Of a stretch of DNA of 64,000 bases, positions 7,641 to 16,485 are shown in pieces. Positions within the stretch are counted from its first letter, which is position 1; the number at the start of each line of letters is the position of its first letter. The notes below the pieces were generated by a model. The model searched no databases and was not told where the DNA came from. It saw only the letters and a list, made by a program, of their open reading frames with translations. This DNA comes from CAYFWF01 sp964346815 (lineage in GTDB: Bacteria; Acidobacteriota; Aminicenantia; Aminicenantales; Aminicenantaceae), in assembly GCA_964346815.1 (NCBI GenBank), contig CAYFWF010000057.1, positions 1 to 64,000 on the forward strand, given 5' to 3'. The position numbers and the translations under genes are program-made.

Positions 7641-8976
7641 AAAAGCGCTCGCCAACATGAGTTCAGCTATTCAGGCCGGAAAAATATATTCAACCGGGCA
7701 TCCCAGTTACAAAGATTTCATCCTCCGTGCATATGAAAGTCTCTGTGACGTCCTTGCTCACAAAAAGGAATTCGTTGTCGGCGTCGTGGAGGAAGAACTG
7801 GCTTGGGAAGGTGAAATCTTTTTTTCTCTCAGCGAAAAGCTCAGGGCCCTGATCTTCTATCTTCAGGAAAAAAGCATCGAACGCATCATTTTTCTTTCCG
7901 ATCTTCAGGAAGATGAGTTGGATCGGTTCATTTCATTTCTCATCGATAAAGATAAAAAGGGACAGGCAGGAGCACAGGAATATTTGGGCGGCCTTGGAGT
8001 GAAAAATATTCATGTGGGTAAAATGAGGTCTTTTTCCGCTCAACCCGAGATTGCCGAAAAGCCGAAAACGCCTAAGAAAAAAAAGAGGGAAAAAATCATT
8101 CACAGCGTCTCTCAAGTCATCGAAAAGGTATTGAACGAAGAAGATCTGGATTACTTGGAGCTGAAATTCAACGTGCTCAACTACATGGAGGATTATATGG
8201 GGCGTCGTCAGGAACTGGTTGACCTAGTCTCTATCAAGCAGAGGGATTTGAGTACTTACCTTCATATGCTGAATGTTTCCATTCTTTCCATGTACACGGC
8301 CTCGAAACTGGGATACTCCCGAGACGATGTGCTGGATCTGGGAGTTTCAGGACTTTTTCACGACATCGGAAAACTGGTTATTTCCAAGAAAATCCTTCAA
8401 AAAAAATCAAACCTGGAAGACAAAGAACTTTTCAGGATCAAACATCACCCCACCGCAGGAGCAGAAATCTTAGTGAACTATGTGGACACGATCGGCACCC
8501 TTCCTGTTATCGTCGCTTATGAGCACCACCTGCGTTACGACCTGAAAGGCTATCCTCCCCTTGCCTATTCTTATTCCCCCCATCTCGCTTCTTTTCTCAT
8601 CTCCATCTGTGATGTCTATGATGCCCTCACCCTGCGGAGGTCGTACAAAAAGGATTTCCCGCCAAAGAAGATCTACAACATCATGATGGATGGCAAGGGA
8701 GCTATGTTTCACCCTCGTCTTATTGAAGATTTTTTCAGAGTGATGGGAGTATGGCCGATAGGAACGATTGTATCTCTCAGCGACCGCAGCATCGCTGTGG
8801 TGAAATCCGTCAGCAATCAGGACATCTTCCGGCCGACAGTGGAGGTCATCCATCCTGAAAAAAAAAGAAAGGTCATCGACCTCACAGACAAAAAGAATAA
8901 ACTCATCATCAAAAAATCTTTAAATCCTTTCAAGGAAGGAAAGAAGCATCTCGAACGAATACGGGCCGACGCATAA
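7624..8976 (+). CDS. HD-GYP domain phosphodiesterase
   Basis: A 450-residue protein. Residues 1-135 are a domain related to the start of the preceding gene (YSTGHP at 22-27, SIERIIFLSDLQEDELDRFI). A basic linker rich in lysine follows (~145-158). The HD-GYP domain spans ~205-400 with H214, the HD pair at 246-247 (FHDIGK), HH at 274-275, HH at 301-302 and GYP at 309-311, so the metal ligands are present. HD-GYP enzymes hydrolyse cyclic di-GMP, or less often other cyclic dinucleotides. No receiver domain or membrane segment is present, so the shared N-terminal domain is the likely input. Confidence 0.88.
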   Translation: MLEKIKKALANMSSAIQAGKIYSTGHPSYKDFILRAYESLCDVLAHKKEFVVGVVEEELAWEGEIFFSLSEKLRALIFYLQEKSIERIIFLSDLQEDELDRFISFLIDKDKKGQAGAQEYLGGLGVKNIHVGKMRSFSAQPEIAEKPKTPKKKKREKIIHSVSQVIEKVLNEEDLDYLELKFNVLNYMEDYMGRRQELVDLVSIKQRDLSTYLHMLNVSILSMYTASKLGYSRDDVLDLGVSGLFHDIGKLVISKKILQKKSNLEDKELFRIKHHPTAGAEILVNYVDTIGTLPVIVAYEHHLRYDLKGYPPLAYSYSPHLASFLISICDVYDALTLRRSYKKDFPPKKIYNIMMDGKGAMFHPRLIEDFFRVMGVWPIGTIVSLSDRSIAVVKSVSNQDIFRPTVEVIHPEKKRKVIDLTDKKNKLIIKKSLNPFKEGKKHLERIRADA

Positions 8977-9258
8977 ATCCATTATATGAAGCCGATTTTC
9001 CCTGGCCCTTGGGCCTTTCCCGGTATCCTCTTGATCTTTGAAAAGCATTGCTATAGATTAGTGATCTCTACCCTTAAATTTCGAATTGCTGTTCAATTTT
9101 TACATATATTGAGAGATGCGGGCAGGCCAGGATCTTAATGCCATAAGGCCAAGAGGCCAAGGAAAAAAGAGAGCAGGAGGGATGGATTGAGCATAACATC
9201 ATCCTTTGGAACCGAAAATGCTTTCCAAAAAGAAAAAATGTAAAAGGGAGAGATAAAA
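8977..9258. other. Intergenic region before the epimerase gene
   Basis: 282 bp without a gene. Near the left end lies the compact palindrome GGCCCTTGGGCC, weakly terminator-like. A possible promoter is TTGATC at 9031-9036, 15 bases, then TATAGA at 9052-9057. A run of short GGCCA/AAGGCC units lies near 9140-9165. The ribosome binding site AAGGGAGAG for the next gene ends the stretch. Confidence 0.35.
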
Positions 9259-9894
9259 ATGAAGAAGATGATCGTTCCAGCAGTGATTGCCAAGGATCAA
9301 AGAGAACTGAATTCTATCCTTCGAAGGATTCCTGCCAACGTCAGCCTTGTTCAGCTGGATGTTATGGACGGTAAATTCGTTCCCAACCGCTCCTTGGATT
9401 TCGAATTCGAACTCGACGAAAAATACAGTTACGAGGCTCATTTAATGGTCAAATCTCCTGACTCATGGATAAAAACCCATGGGAAAAGGATCGATACCAT
9501 CATTGCCCATTATGAGGCCACCACTAATCCTGAAAAAACGATCAAAAAGATAAAAAACATGGGGAAAAAAGCAGCTCTTGCCCTGAATCCGGGAACAGGA
9601 ATCGAACAGGTCATGGACTATCTGGATGATCTCGATCAGATCCTGATCATGACCGTTCATCCGGGATCTTATGGAAGCCCTTTTCTTCCAGAAGTCATGG
9701 ACAAAATCACCAAGATAAGGCAGTTGAAGCCCGAGCTGGACGTGGAAGTGGACGGAGGGATCAAACCAGAGACAATCGCAATGCCCAACCGGGCAGGAGC
9801 GAACATGTTCGTCTCCGGATCTTATTTGGTAAAAGCAGACCACATGGAGGAACGAGTCGGACTCCTTCTTGACCTAGTTAACAAAGAAGAATGA
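9259..9894 (+). CDS. Ribulose-phosphate 3-epimerase family protein
   Basis: A 211-residue TIM-barrel protein of the Rpe family. Visible motifs are LDVMDGKFVPN (strand 2), AHLMV (strand 3), MTVHPG (strand 6) and VDGGI (strand 7). In Rpe the metal is held by two His and two Asp; here HLMV and both Asp are present, but the usual histidine two residues before the DVMDG aspartate is glutamine (VQLDVMDG), and the N-terminal SILSADF motif is replaced by VIAKDQ. So it is a divergent member: perhaps Rpe itself with altered metal binding, or a related sugar-phosphate or sugar epimerase. Start supported by AAGGGAGAG. Confidence 0.75.
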   Translation: MKKMIVPAVIAKDQRELNSILRRIPANVSLVQLDVMDGKFVPNRSLDFEFELDEKYSYEAHLMVKSPDSWIKTHGKRIDTIIAHYEATTNPEKTIKKIKNMGKKAALALNPGTGIEQVMDYLDDLDQILIMTVHPGSYGSPFLPEVMDKITKIRQLKPELDVEVDGGIKPETIAMPNRAGANMFVSGSYLVKADHMEERVGLLLDLVNKEE

Positions 9895-9992
9895 CCTTCG
9901 ATCCTTCATAACAAAGGGCTTTGCCCCAAAGTGACGGGAAATAGAGAAAGTCTCCCACTGACCGACTGATTTCCCCTCACCGGCGTGAGGTC

Positions 9993-10019
9993 TTGGCATG
10001 AAGGCTGAAAAGGTATAGA
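9993..10019 (+). promoter_or_regulatory. Candidate promoter for the radical SAM gene
   Basis: TTGGCA at 9993-9998, a 15-base spacer and TATAGA at 10014-10019. The start point would fall a few bases before the ATG at 10028, and there is no good ribosome binding site. A hairpin, CCTCAC/GTGAGG (9975-9990), sits just upstream. The short spacer makes this uncertain. Confidence 0.35.
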
Positions 10020-10027
10020 CTGATATT

Positions 10028-10948
10028 ATGTATGATTTTCCTCCATTCCGACCACCAAACGAGGGCCGAAGCGCCCTCATCCGTATCACCAGGGGATGTC
10101 CTTGGAACAGGTGTACATTCTGTGCGATGTACAAATCCCTCTCTTTTGAACAGAAGTCCCTCCAAGAAATCAAAAAAGATGTGCATGAAGCCCGCGCCAT
10201 ATACGGCAGAGTGAACACCGTATTCCTGGGAGACAGCGATAACCTTCTGCACAGAGATCTTCCGGAGATTACGGCTTTTATCCGGAAGACCTTCCCCGAG
10301 GTCAAAAGAGTCACCACTTATGCCCGGGCAAAGACAATTCTGAGAGATAAATTGGATTTTTTGGCCGACGTACGTAAGGCAGGTCTGGACCGTCTCCACA
10401 TCGGCCTGGAATCCGGCGATCCTGTAATTCTCGATAAATTCTGCAAAGGAGTCAATCCCGAGCAAATGATCAAAGCCGGACAGAAAGCGAAGAGAGCTGG
10501 ATTCGAAGTCTCTTTTTATGTCCTCAGTGGAGCCGGGGGCAAAGACCGATGGGAAGGGCATGCTGTAGAGAGCGCACGGGTTTTGAACGAGTCCCAACCT
10601 GATTTCATCCGGCTGAGGACTTTAACCATACAGGCAGGAACGCCCCTTGACGAAAAATTGGCAAAGGGGGAGTTCGTGCTCACGCCTCCTCTGGTCCGGC
10701 TCAAGGAGGTGAAGCTTTTCATCCAAACAATTGATTTGGAAAATTGTTATTTGGCAAGCGACCATCTGACCAACTATCTCTGGGCTGGCCCTTCCATTGT
10801 TTACCAGGGTGTCTCCGGCCTCATTCCCGATGAAAAGCAGGCAATGATCGAAACGGTTCATCAAGCTATCCGGCGTGTACAGTCCTCCTCTCTGCCGGTC
10901 AAGGATTCCAATCACCTGTACAGGGAAGGAATCCTTACCGCCCTTTGA
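10028..10948 (+). CDS. Radical SAM protein
   Basis: A 306-residue enzyme of the radical SAM superfamily, Elp3/MiaB-like barrel type. The cluster-binding motif near residue 25 is GCPWNRCTFC, which is CX4CX2C rather than the usual CX3CX2C. Downstream motifs fit the fold: VFLGDSDNLL (strand 2), TTYARAK, LHIGLESGD (strand 4) and FYVLSGAGG. There is no B12-binding, TRAM or SPASM domain, so the substrate cannot be told. COG1032-like proteins commonly carry this GCPWNRCTFC form. The 3' end faces the GNAT gene 11 bp away. Confidence 0.8.
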   Translation: MYDFPPFRPPNEGRSALIRITRGCPWNRCTFCAMYKSLSFEQKSLQEIKKDVHEARAIYGRVNTVFLGDSDNLLHRDLPEITAFIRKTFPEVKRVTTYARAKTILRDKLDFLADVRKAGLDRLHIGLESGDPVILDKFCKGVNPEQMIKAGQKAKRAGFEVSFYVLSGAGGKDRWEGHAVESARVLNESQPDFIRLRTLTIQAGTPLDEKLAKGEFVLTPPLVRLKEVKLFIQTIDLENCYLASDHLTNYLWAGPSIVYQGVSGLIPDEKQAMIETVHQAIRRVQSSSLPVKDSNHLYREGILTAL

Positions 10949-10959
10949 ATCTATCCCCC

Positions 10960-12084
10960 TTAGAGATTTTTCTTGTATACTCGATATTTTTTGTACGGCG
11001 TTCCTCCCATCCGTTCCATCTCTGCCCGCACAAGGACGTTGCTTTCCAGCTCATGATGTGTATCGATCACCTCCAAATCCGCCTCACGGGCCGACATGAT
11101 CATTCCAACGCCCATCAGCACATCCAGCCCCCTCCCTCGATAGGACTCCTTGATCGCCCCTAACAACAGATCCAACTGCTTTGTCTTCTTAGCTGCCCTG
11201 AGAATCTTCAGAAATCCAAATGGAAAGAGTCTTCCTCTGGCTTTTTTGATGCCTTTTGTCATGTCTGGTATTCCAACGATGAAAGCCACGGTCTCCTCGC
11301 CTTTTCTGACGACCTTCACCAGCCTAGGATCGAGAACCGGAAGGTAACGCTTGGCCAGATCTGCCATCTCCTGCTCATCCAGGGGAGTATATCCATAGAT
11401 GTTGCTTCCTATATAACATTCATTCATCAGCTCGAGTACAGGGATAATCCAAGGCTTTATCTCTTTTCTTTTATTGAATTCTACGATTTCGAATTGGCCT
11501 TTCCTTTTTACCCGTTCATAGATCTTTTTGTAAAATTCAGGAATTTCCTTTGGTACGTCCAGCTTGTACACAAAATAATCTACATCTTTCGAATAACTCT
11601 GTTTTTCCACCATTTGAGGCATCCATTCGAAGTTGTAATAGGTCGCTATGGTCGCCCTGTTTTCAAAGCCTTCGATCAAGAATCCTTCCGGATCCTGATC
11701 TGTGAATCCATAGGGGCCTATGATCTTGGTCATTCCCCGCTCTCTGGCCCATTCCTCGACCGTTTGTAAAAGTGCCCGAATGACTTCTTCATCTTTCCAG
11801 GCCTCGAGATATCCGAATCGAGCCGTTTTTTCTCCCTTGAATTCGTTGTAACGCTTGTTGATAATCCCCATAATCCTTCCTACAGGGTCCTCTCCTCTGT
11901 AGGCTAGGAGCAATACAGTATCGCTGTAAGAAAATGCTTTATTCTTTTTTGCATCGAAATACTTCCATTCATCCATGTAGATGGGATGTACCCAATTCTT
12001 GTGCCCTGCATGTATCTTTTCGGGAAGATAGATGAATTTTTTCAATTCCTTACGAGACTGCACTTCCCTGATGTTTACTTCCAT
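10960..12084 (-). CDS. GNAT-fold acetyltransferase-like protein
   Basis: A 374-residue cytoplasmic protein of the YghO-like group. The N-terminal half contains a GNAT-like core (VLLLAYRGEDPVGRIMGIINKRYNEF, then ARFGYLEAW and a helix before IIGPYGFTDQDPEGFLIEGF). The C-terminal half repeats a GNAT-like pattern (GEETVAFIVGIPDM, then IKESYRGRGLDVLMGVGMIMSAREADLEVIDTHHELESNVLVRAEMERMGG), including the R-x-x-G-x-G/A-like loop SYRGRGLD. No substrate is known to me. The ATG at 12084 is accepted as start. It is divergent from rnfC across 326 bp. Confidence 0.7.
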   Translation of the reverse strand: MEVNIREVQSRKELKKFIYLPEKIHAGHKNWVHPIYMDEWKYFDAKKNKAFSYSDTVLLLAYRGEDPVGRIMGIINKRYNEFKGEKTARFGYLEAWKDEEVIRALLQTVEEWARERGMTKIIGPYGFTDQDPEGFLIEGFENRATIATYYNFEWMPQMVEKQSYSKDVDYFVYKLDVPKEIPEFYKKIYERVKRKGQFEIVEFNKRKEIKPWIIPVLELMNECYIGSNIYGYTPLDEQEMADLAKRYLPVLDPRLVKVVRKGEETVAFIVGIPDMTKGIKKARGRLFPFGFLKILRAAKKTKQLDLLLGAIKESYRGRGLDVLMGVGMIMSAREADLEVIDTHHELESNVLVRAEMERMGGTPYKKYRVYKKNL

Positions 12085-12410
12085 AGCTGCCTGTTAAAAC
12101 GCATTTTATTCTTTTTTATCCTATATTGCTCGATAAAAATCAACAAAAAATCGGTGAGCTTCCCTATTCCTGCGATCGGTTCAATGGAAGTCAGACCAAC
12201 TGGCTAGGATCCATCTGGAAACGAACACACATGGCGAGCGGAGCGTGGCGATATGAAAAAATTTCCAGATTTACGGATCGCTCTGCCTGATATTTTCTTC
12301 CCCCCGTAGGCAAGCATGAGAAAAAAACAATATTTATGATCGGACTGTTGACTTCTTCTTGACGGATGAATAAACTTTTAAATCACATATTCAAACGAGC
12401 TGTCTCATAA
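12085..12410. other. Divergent intergenic region before rnfC
   Basis: 326 bp between the GNAT gene and rnfC. It holds a 9-bp inverted repeat, ATCTGGAAA (12213-12221) and TTTCCAGAT (12262-12270), around a GC-rich GGCGAGCGGAGCGTGGCG-like core, and the rnf promoter near the right end. No gene is seen. Confidence 0.45.
12348..12376 (+). promoter_or_regulatory. Sigma-70 promoter of the rnf operon
   Basis: TTGACT at 12348-12353, a 17-base spacer and TAAACT at 12371-12376, giving a start near 12383 and a leader of about 28 bases. This is the only convincing promoter for the eight-gene run that follows. Confidence 0.6.
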
Positions 12411-13730
12411 ATGAGAGTTAAAACTTTTCCTCACGGAATCCACCCCCCTGAATACAAAGATTCGACTGCTGAGAAGGAATTGGAAAACCTCCCTCCTCCT
12501 GAAAAATTATACATTCCTCTACATCAGCACTTTGGAAATCCGGCTGAGCCGCTGATAAAAAAGGGAGAGGAAGTTTTCCTCGGGCAGAAGATCGGAGAGG
12601 CTGCATCGCTCTTCTCCGCTTCTGTCCATGCATCGGCCTCGGGAAAGGTTTTGTCTGTAGATGGACACCACCACCCGCTTGGAAAACCCGTTCTCACTGC
12701 GGTGATCGCCAACGATGGGGAGGACCGTCTTTTTCCTGAGTTATCCGGAGCCGAGGATCCTTTTTCTTTGGACGCGGGAAAGATTCGTCAGAAAGTCAAG
12801 GACGCAGGGATAGTCGGCTTGGGGGGAGCCGCATTCCCGACGGCGGTTAAATTGACACCTCCCAAAGATAAGCCTGTCGATACGGTCATCATTAACGGCT
12901 GTGAATGCGAGCCCCTCTTGACGGCTGACTACCGGCTGATGATGGAGTTTCCTGACGATATTCTGAATGGAGCTGAGATTGTTAAAATCGCAACAGGAGC
13001 CGATAGAATCCTTGTGGCCATCGAAGACAACAAGCAAGAAGCTTTCAATCTCTTGAAGGAAAAAGCTGAGAACACTTCCATCCGAGTCTTCCTGGTGAAA
13101 ACCAAATATCCTCAAGGTGCTGAGAAAAACCTCATTTACGCCTTGCTCGGGAGAGAGGTTCCGAGGGGCGGTCTTCCCTTCGATGTGGGCGTTGTCGTAC
13201 AGAACGTGGGGACCACCAAAGCTATATGGGATGCTGTGAAAAACGGGACGCCCTTATACGAGAGGGCTCTAACCGTCTCGGGGAAAGGGATTAAAGAGCC
13301 TAAAAATCTCATGGCCAGAATCGGAACCTCCTTCCAAGACGCCATCGATTTCTGCGGTGGATTGGACGAGGGAGTGAACACCGTTATCATGGGAGGTCCG
13401 ATGATGGGCCTCTCTCAGTGGTCTCTGGAGGCTCCCATTATCAAGGGAACGAGTGGAATCTTGGCCTGGTCTTCGCCAAAACCGGCCGTAGAGCTTTCCT
13501 GTATTCGGTGCAGCCGATGTGTCGACCATTGTCCGATGGGATTGACTCCCACTCAGCTCATGAAATATGTCAAGTACGACCAGCTTTCTTTAGGGGAAAC
13601 CTGGGGTCTTCTCGACTGTGTGGAATGCGGATGCTGCCAGTTCATCTGTCCGGCAAAAATACCATTGGTTCACTGGATTCGTCTCGGCAAAGCCCAGATT
13701 GCAAGGCTTAAGCGGAAAAAGAGTGCCTGA
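12411..13730 (+). CDS. rnfC: Rnf complex subunit C
   Basis: The 439-residue peripheral subunit of the Rnf ferredoxin:NAD oxidoreductase, where electrons meet NAD(H). Visible parts are the N-terminal barrel-sandwich domain, the nucleotide/FMN-binding loop GLGGAAFPTAVKL (~residue 137), the SLBB region (LTVSGKGIKEPKN) and two C-terminal [4Fe-4S] motifs, CIRCSRCVDHCP and CVECGCCQFICP. Length fits RnfC. Its stop overlaps the start of rnfD (TGATG). It is the first gene of the order C-D-G-E-A-B, the usual order in anaerobic bacteria. Confidence 0.95.
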   Translation: MRVKTFPHGIHPPEYKDSTAEKELENLPPPEKLYIPLHQHFGNPAEPLIKKGEEVFLGQKIGEAASLFSASVHASASGKVLSVDGHHHPLGKPVLTAVIANDGEDRLFPELSGAEDPFSLDAGKIRQKVKDAGIVGLGGAAFPTAVKLTPPKDKPVDTVIINGCECEPLLTADYRLMMEFPDDILNGAEIVKIATGADRILVAIEDNKQEAFNLLKEKAENTSIRVFLVKTKYPQGAEKNLIYALLGREVPRGGLPFDVGVVVQNVGTTKAIWDAVKNGTPLYERALTVSGKGIKEPKNLMARIGTSFQDAIDFCGGLDEGVNTVIMGGPMMGLSQWSLEAPIIKGTSGILAWSSPKPAVELSCIRCSRCVDHCPMGLTPTQLMKYVKYDQLSLGETWGLLDCVECGCCQFICPAKIPLVHWIRLGKAQIARLKRKKSA

Positions 13731-14707
13731 TGTCGAAAAATGCCCTCATTGTCCGGTCCTCACCCTATTTCGAGGACAGAGATTCTGTCTCCAAGATCAT
13801 GTATACTGTCGTGATTGCCCTCGTTCCTGCTGTGTTTGCATCGCTGTACTTTTTCAGGCTGAGAGCTTTAGGCCTGTATATTTCTTGCCTGATAGCCTGT
13901 CTGGCTACAGAAGCGATCTTTCTCCGGGCGCGAAGAATGCCTATGAAGGCCTTGTGGGATGGTTCGGCCGTTATCACGGCGCTTCTTTTGGCTATGACTC
14001 TTCCCCCCTCTCTTTCCATGGAATTCGCGGTTATCGGGTCGGTCGTAGCCATAGCCATCGGTAAACAGGTTTTCGGGGGTTTAGGACACAACATTTTCAA
14101 CCCTGCTCTGGTTGGAAGAGCCTTTCTGCAAACCGCTTTCCCGGTTGCTATGACCACCTGGATTCCCCCGGCAACAGTGAGCGTTGATACGGCGACCTTC
14201 GCTACTCCCCTGGCAAACCTGAAATTTCAAGAGGCTGTCGCGCAGGGAACGCTCACTTCTCTCAAAGATCTCTTCTGGGGAAATACGGGAGGATGCGTGG
14301 GAGAAACATCCGCCATCGCTCTCCTTCTGGGCGCTCTCTTCTTGCATTACAAAAAGACAATTGACTGGAGGATTCCTGCAGGAATTATCCTGGCCCTCAG
14401 CGTATTCACCGGCTTATTTTGGCTCCTCGATCCAGCCAAATACGCTTCTCCTGTGTTTCATATCCTGGCAGGAGGTCTCTTGATCGGGGCCCTTTTCATG
14501 GCCACCGATATGGTCACCTCACCGATCACGCCCAGGGGGACCTGGATCTACGCTCTGGGGATAGGCATCATGATAGGGCTTATCCGTCTCTTCGGAGGAT
14601 TTCCTGAAGGCGTGATGTACTCCATTCTCTTTATGAATACGTTTGTCCCTCTCTTGAACCGGTCTTTCCGGCCCAGAATCCTCGGCGAAAGGAGGCGGTC
14701 CTCATGA
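13730..14707 (+). CDS. rnfD: Rnf complex subunit D, flavinylated membrane subunit
   Basis: A 325-residue integral membrane protein with about nine to ten hydrophobic segments. The covalent FMN site is recognisable as TFATPLA, with T159 as the expected acceptor (consensus S/T-x-ATP). FMN is attached by ApbE, encoded at 22.7 kb. Other NqrB/RnfD signatures are GGLGHNIFNPALVGRAF and ATDMVTSPITPRG. The ATG overlaps the end of rnfC and the stop overlaps rnfG (ATGA). Confidence 0.95.
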   Translation: MSKNALIVRSSPYFEDRDSVSKIMYTVVIALVPAVFASLYFFRLRALGLYISCLIACLATEAIFLRARRMPMKALWDGSAVITALLLAMTLPPSLSMEFAVIGSVVAIAIGKQVFGGLGHNIFNPALVGRAFLQTAFPVAMTTWIPPATVSVDTATFATPLANLKFQEAVAQGTLTSLKDLFWGNTGGCVGETSAIALLLGALFLHYKKTIDWRIPAGIILALSVFTGLFWLLDPAKYASPVFHILAGGLLIGALFMATDMVTSPITPRGTWIYALGIGIMIGLIRLFGGFPEGVMYSILFMNTFVPLLNRSFRPRILGERRRSS

Positions 14708-15309
14708 GCCTCTCGTTTAGAATGGTCATTGTCCTCACCACTGTAGGTCTGATTTCGGGAGGCTTCTTGGCTGGAGTTGCACAACTGACCAAAGAAAGAA
14801 TCGCTCTCAATATACAGAAAGAAATCGAAGAGGCTATTGTCGAGGTTGTTCCTGGAACAACGCAAAACCGGAAAATGTACGAAGAGGAAGACTTCACCAT
14901 ATATGGGGGACAGGATCCCTCTGGGGACGCAACCGGATACGCTGTCCAGGCGACTGGGATCGGTTTCCAGGATAAAATCACGCTGATGTTCGGGATAAAC
15001 AAGTCCCTTCAGAAAATAACGGGGCTCACCATTATCGACCAGAAGGAGACCCCCGGTCTCGGCGCCAAAATCACGGACTGGAATGCTTTTCTTCAGTTCT
15101 GGGAGGGCCGGGATGCCAGCGGACATCTCACCCTCCGCAAGCCTCCCGCCGATTCTCTGGAAGCTCTCTCCCCCTCCGAAGTCAACACCATCACAGGGGC
15201 CACCATATCGTCACAAAAAGTCTTGGAAATCGTTAATCTTTCCCTAGATAAGCTAAAAGAAATCGTATCAGAGGGAAAAATGGCTGGAGAGGGACAAGAT
15301 GCCAAATAA
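14704..15309 (+). CDS. rnfG: Rnf complex subunit G, FMN-binding
   Basis: A 201-residue protein with one N-terminal membrane helix (~6-27) and a periplasmic FMN-binding domain. The flavinylation motif TGATISS is at residues 164-170, so FMN should sit on T167. KETPGLGAKI (~115) is the other family signature. The start forms an ATGA overlap with rnfD. Confidence 0.94.
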   Translation: MSLSFRMVIVLTTVGLISGGFLAGVAQLTKERIALNIQKEIEEAIVEVVPGTTQNRKMYEEEDFTIYGGQDPSGDATGYAVQATGIGFQDKITLMFGINKSLQKITGLTIIDQKETPGLGAKITDWNAFLQFWEGRDASGHLTLRKPPADSLEALSPSEVNTITGATISSQKVLEIVNLSLDKLKEIVSEGKMAGEGQDAK

Positions 15310-15907
15310 GACCTTGGGAGCAGAATATCTCAAGGGACTCTGGGATGAAAATCCAGTATTCCGCCAGCTCCTCGGTATGTGCCCAACTCTAGCGGTGACA
15401 GGAACCGTAATTACCGGACTGGCCATGGGCTTGGCCACAACCTTTGTCCTGATCTTCAGTTCTCTTGTGGTCTCATCAATAAAAAAGCTCATTCCCTCCC
15501 AGGTCCGGATCGCCTCGTATATCGTAGTTATTGCGAGTTTCGTGACGATTGCCGACCAATTTTTAAAAGCTTATTTTTATCCGATTTCTAAGGCCATGGG
15601 TCCCTATGTGCCCTTGATCGTAGTTAACTGTATTATCCTCGGCCGGCAGGAAGCGTTTTCCTCAAAGAATTCTGTCGGACGATCCTTTATCGATGCGCTC
15701 GGCATGAGTTCGGGCTTCATTCTGGCACTGCTCATCTTGAGTACAATCAGAGAGATCCTCGGGGCTGGTACATTTCTCGGTTATCAGGTTATGGGATCGT
15801 GGTTCAAGCCCTGGATCATCATGATTCTACCTGCCGGGGCCTTCCTTACCTTGGGCATTCTTTTGGGAATCGCGCTGTTGATCGAGAGAAAAACAATGAG
15901 GAGTTAG
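15299..15907 (+). CDS. rnfE: Rnf complex subunit E
   Basis: A 202-residue membrane protein with six predicted helices, one of the two homologous inner subunits (RnfA/RnfE) that enclose an iron centre within the membrane. Signatures seen are NPVFRQLLGMCPTLAVT with the conserved cysteine near the start and VPLIVVNCIILGRQEAF with the second half-site cysteine. It overlaps rnfG by 11 bp. Confidence 0.95.
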   Translation: MPNKTLGAEYLKGLWDENPVFRQLLGMCPTLAVTGTVITGLAMGLATTFVLIFSSLVVSSIKKLIPSQVRIASYIVVIASFVTIADQFLKAYFYPISKAMGPYVPLIVVNCIILGRQEAFSSKNSVGRSFIDALGMSSGFILALLILSTIREILGAGTFLGYQVMGSWFKPWIIMILPAGAFLTLGILLGIALLIERKTMRS

Positions 15908-15909
15908 GC

Positions 15910-16485
15910 GTGGAACTGGCTACAATCTTCATCTCGGCAGTGTTTGTCCAAAACTTTGTCCTGTATTACTTTCTGGGCATATGTCCCTTCCTTGGTGTGA
16001 GCAAAAAAATCGATTCGGCCTTTTCCATGGGATTGGCCGTTACCTTCGTCATGTCCATCACGGCTGTTGTCTCCTGGCTGATCAACAATTTGATTTTGAT
16101 CCCTTATGGCTTGGGCTATCTTCAAATCGTCTCGTTCATCCTCGTGATCGCATCGCTCGTTCAGCTGGTCGAAATGTTCATCCGAAAGATCAGCCCTCCT
16201 CTCTATCAGGCGTTAGGAATTTACCTCCCCTTGATAACGACCAACTGTGCCATAATGGGCTTAGCCCTGATTGCTGCACTCAACGAATACGGCTTCGGAG
16301 AAGCGGTGATTTTCGGATTCGGATCGGGGATCGGATTCACCCTGGCTATCGTTCTGATGGCGGGAATCCGAGAGCAGCTTGATTTGGCCGATGTCCCGGA
16401 ACCCCTAAAAGGGGCCGGTATCGCCCTTATTGTGGCTGGAATCATGGCCCTGGCCTTCAATGGATTCATAGGGATGCTGACATGA
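15910..16485 (+). CDS. rnfA: Rnf complex subunit A
   Basis: A 191-residue membrane protein, six helices, homologous to RnfE. Conserved half-sites are FLGICPFLGVSKKID and LPLITTNCAIMGLAL. The frame stays open upstream, but the correct start is the GTG at 15910: GAGGAG lies inside the end of rnfE five bases before it, and the family begins at ELATIFISAVFVQN. Two bases separate it from the rnfE stop. Confidence 0.94.
   Translation: MELATIFISAVFVQNFVLYYFLGICPFLGVSKKIDSAFSMGLAVTFVMSITAVVSWLINNLILIPYGLGYLQIVSFILVIASLVQLVEMFIRKISPPLYQALGIYLPLITTNCAIMGLALIAALNEYGFGEAVIFGFGSGIGFTLAIVLMAGIREQLDLADVPEPLKGAGIALIVAGIMALAFNGFIGMLT

Noticed and set aside
10028..10948. Radical SAM gene as the partner of the MEMO1-AMMECR1 fusion
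   Set aside because: Its motif and length differ from the AmmeMemoRadiSam radical SAM enzyme and it lies 25 kb away.
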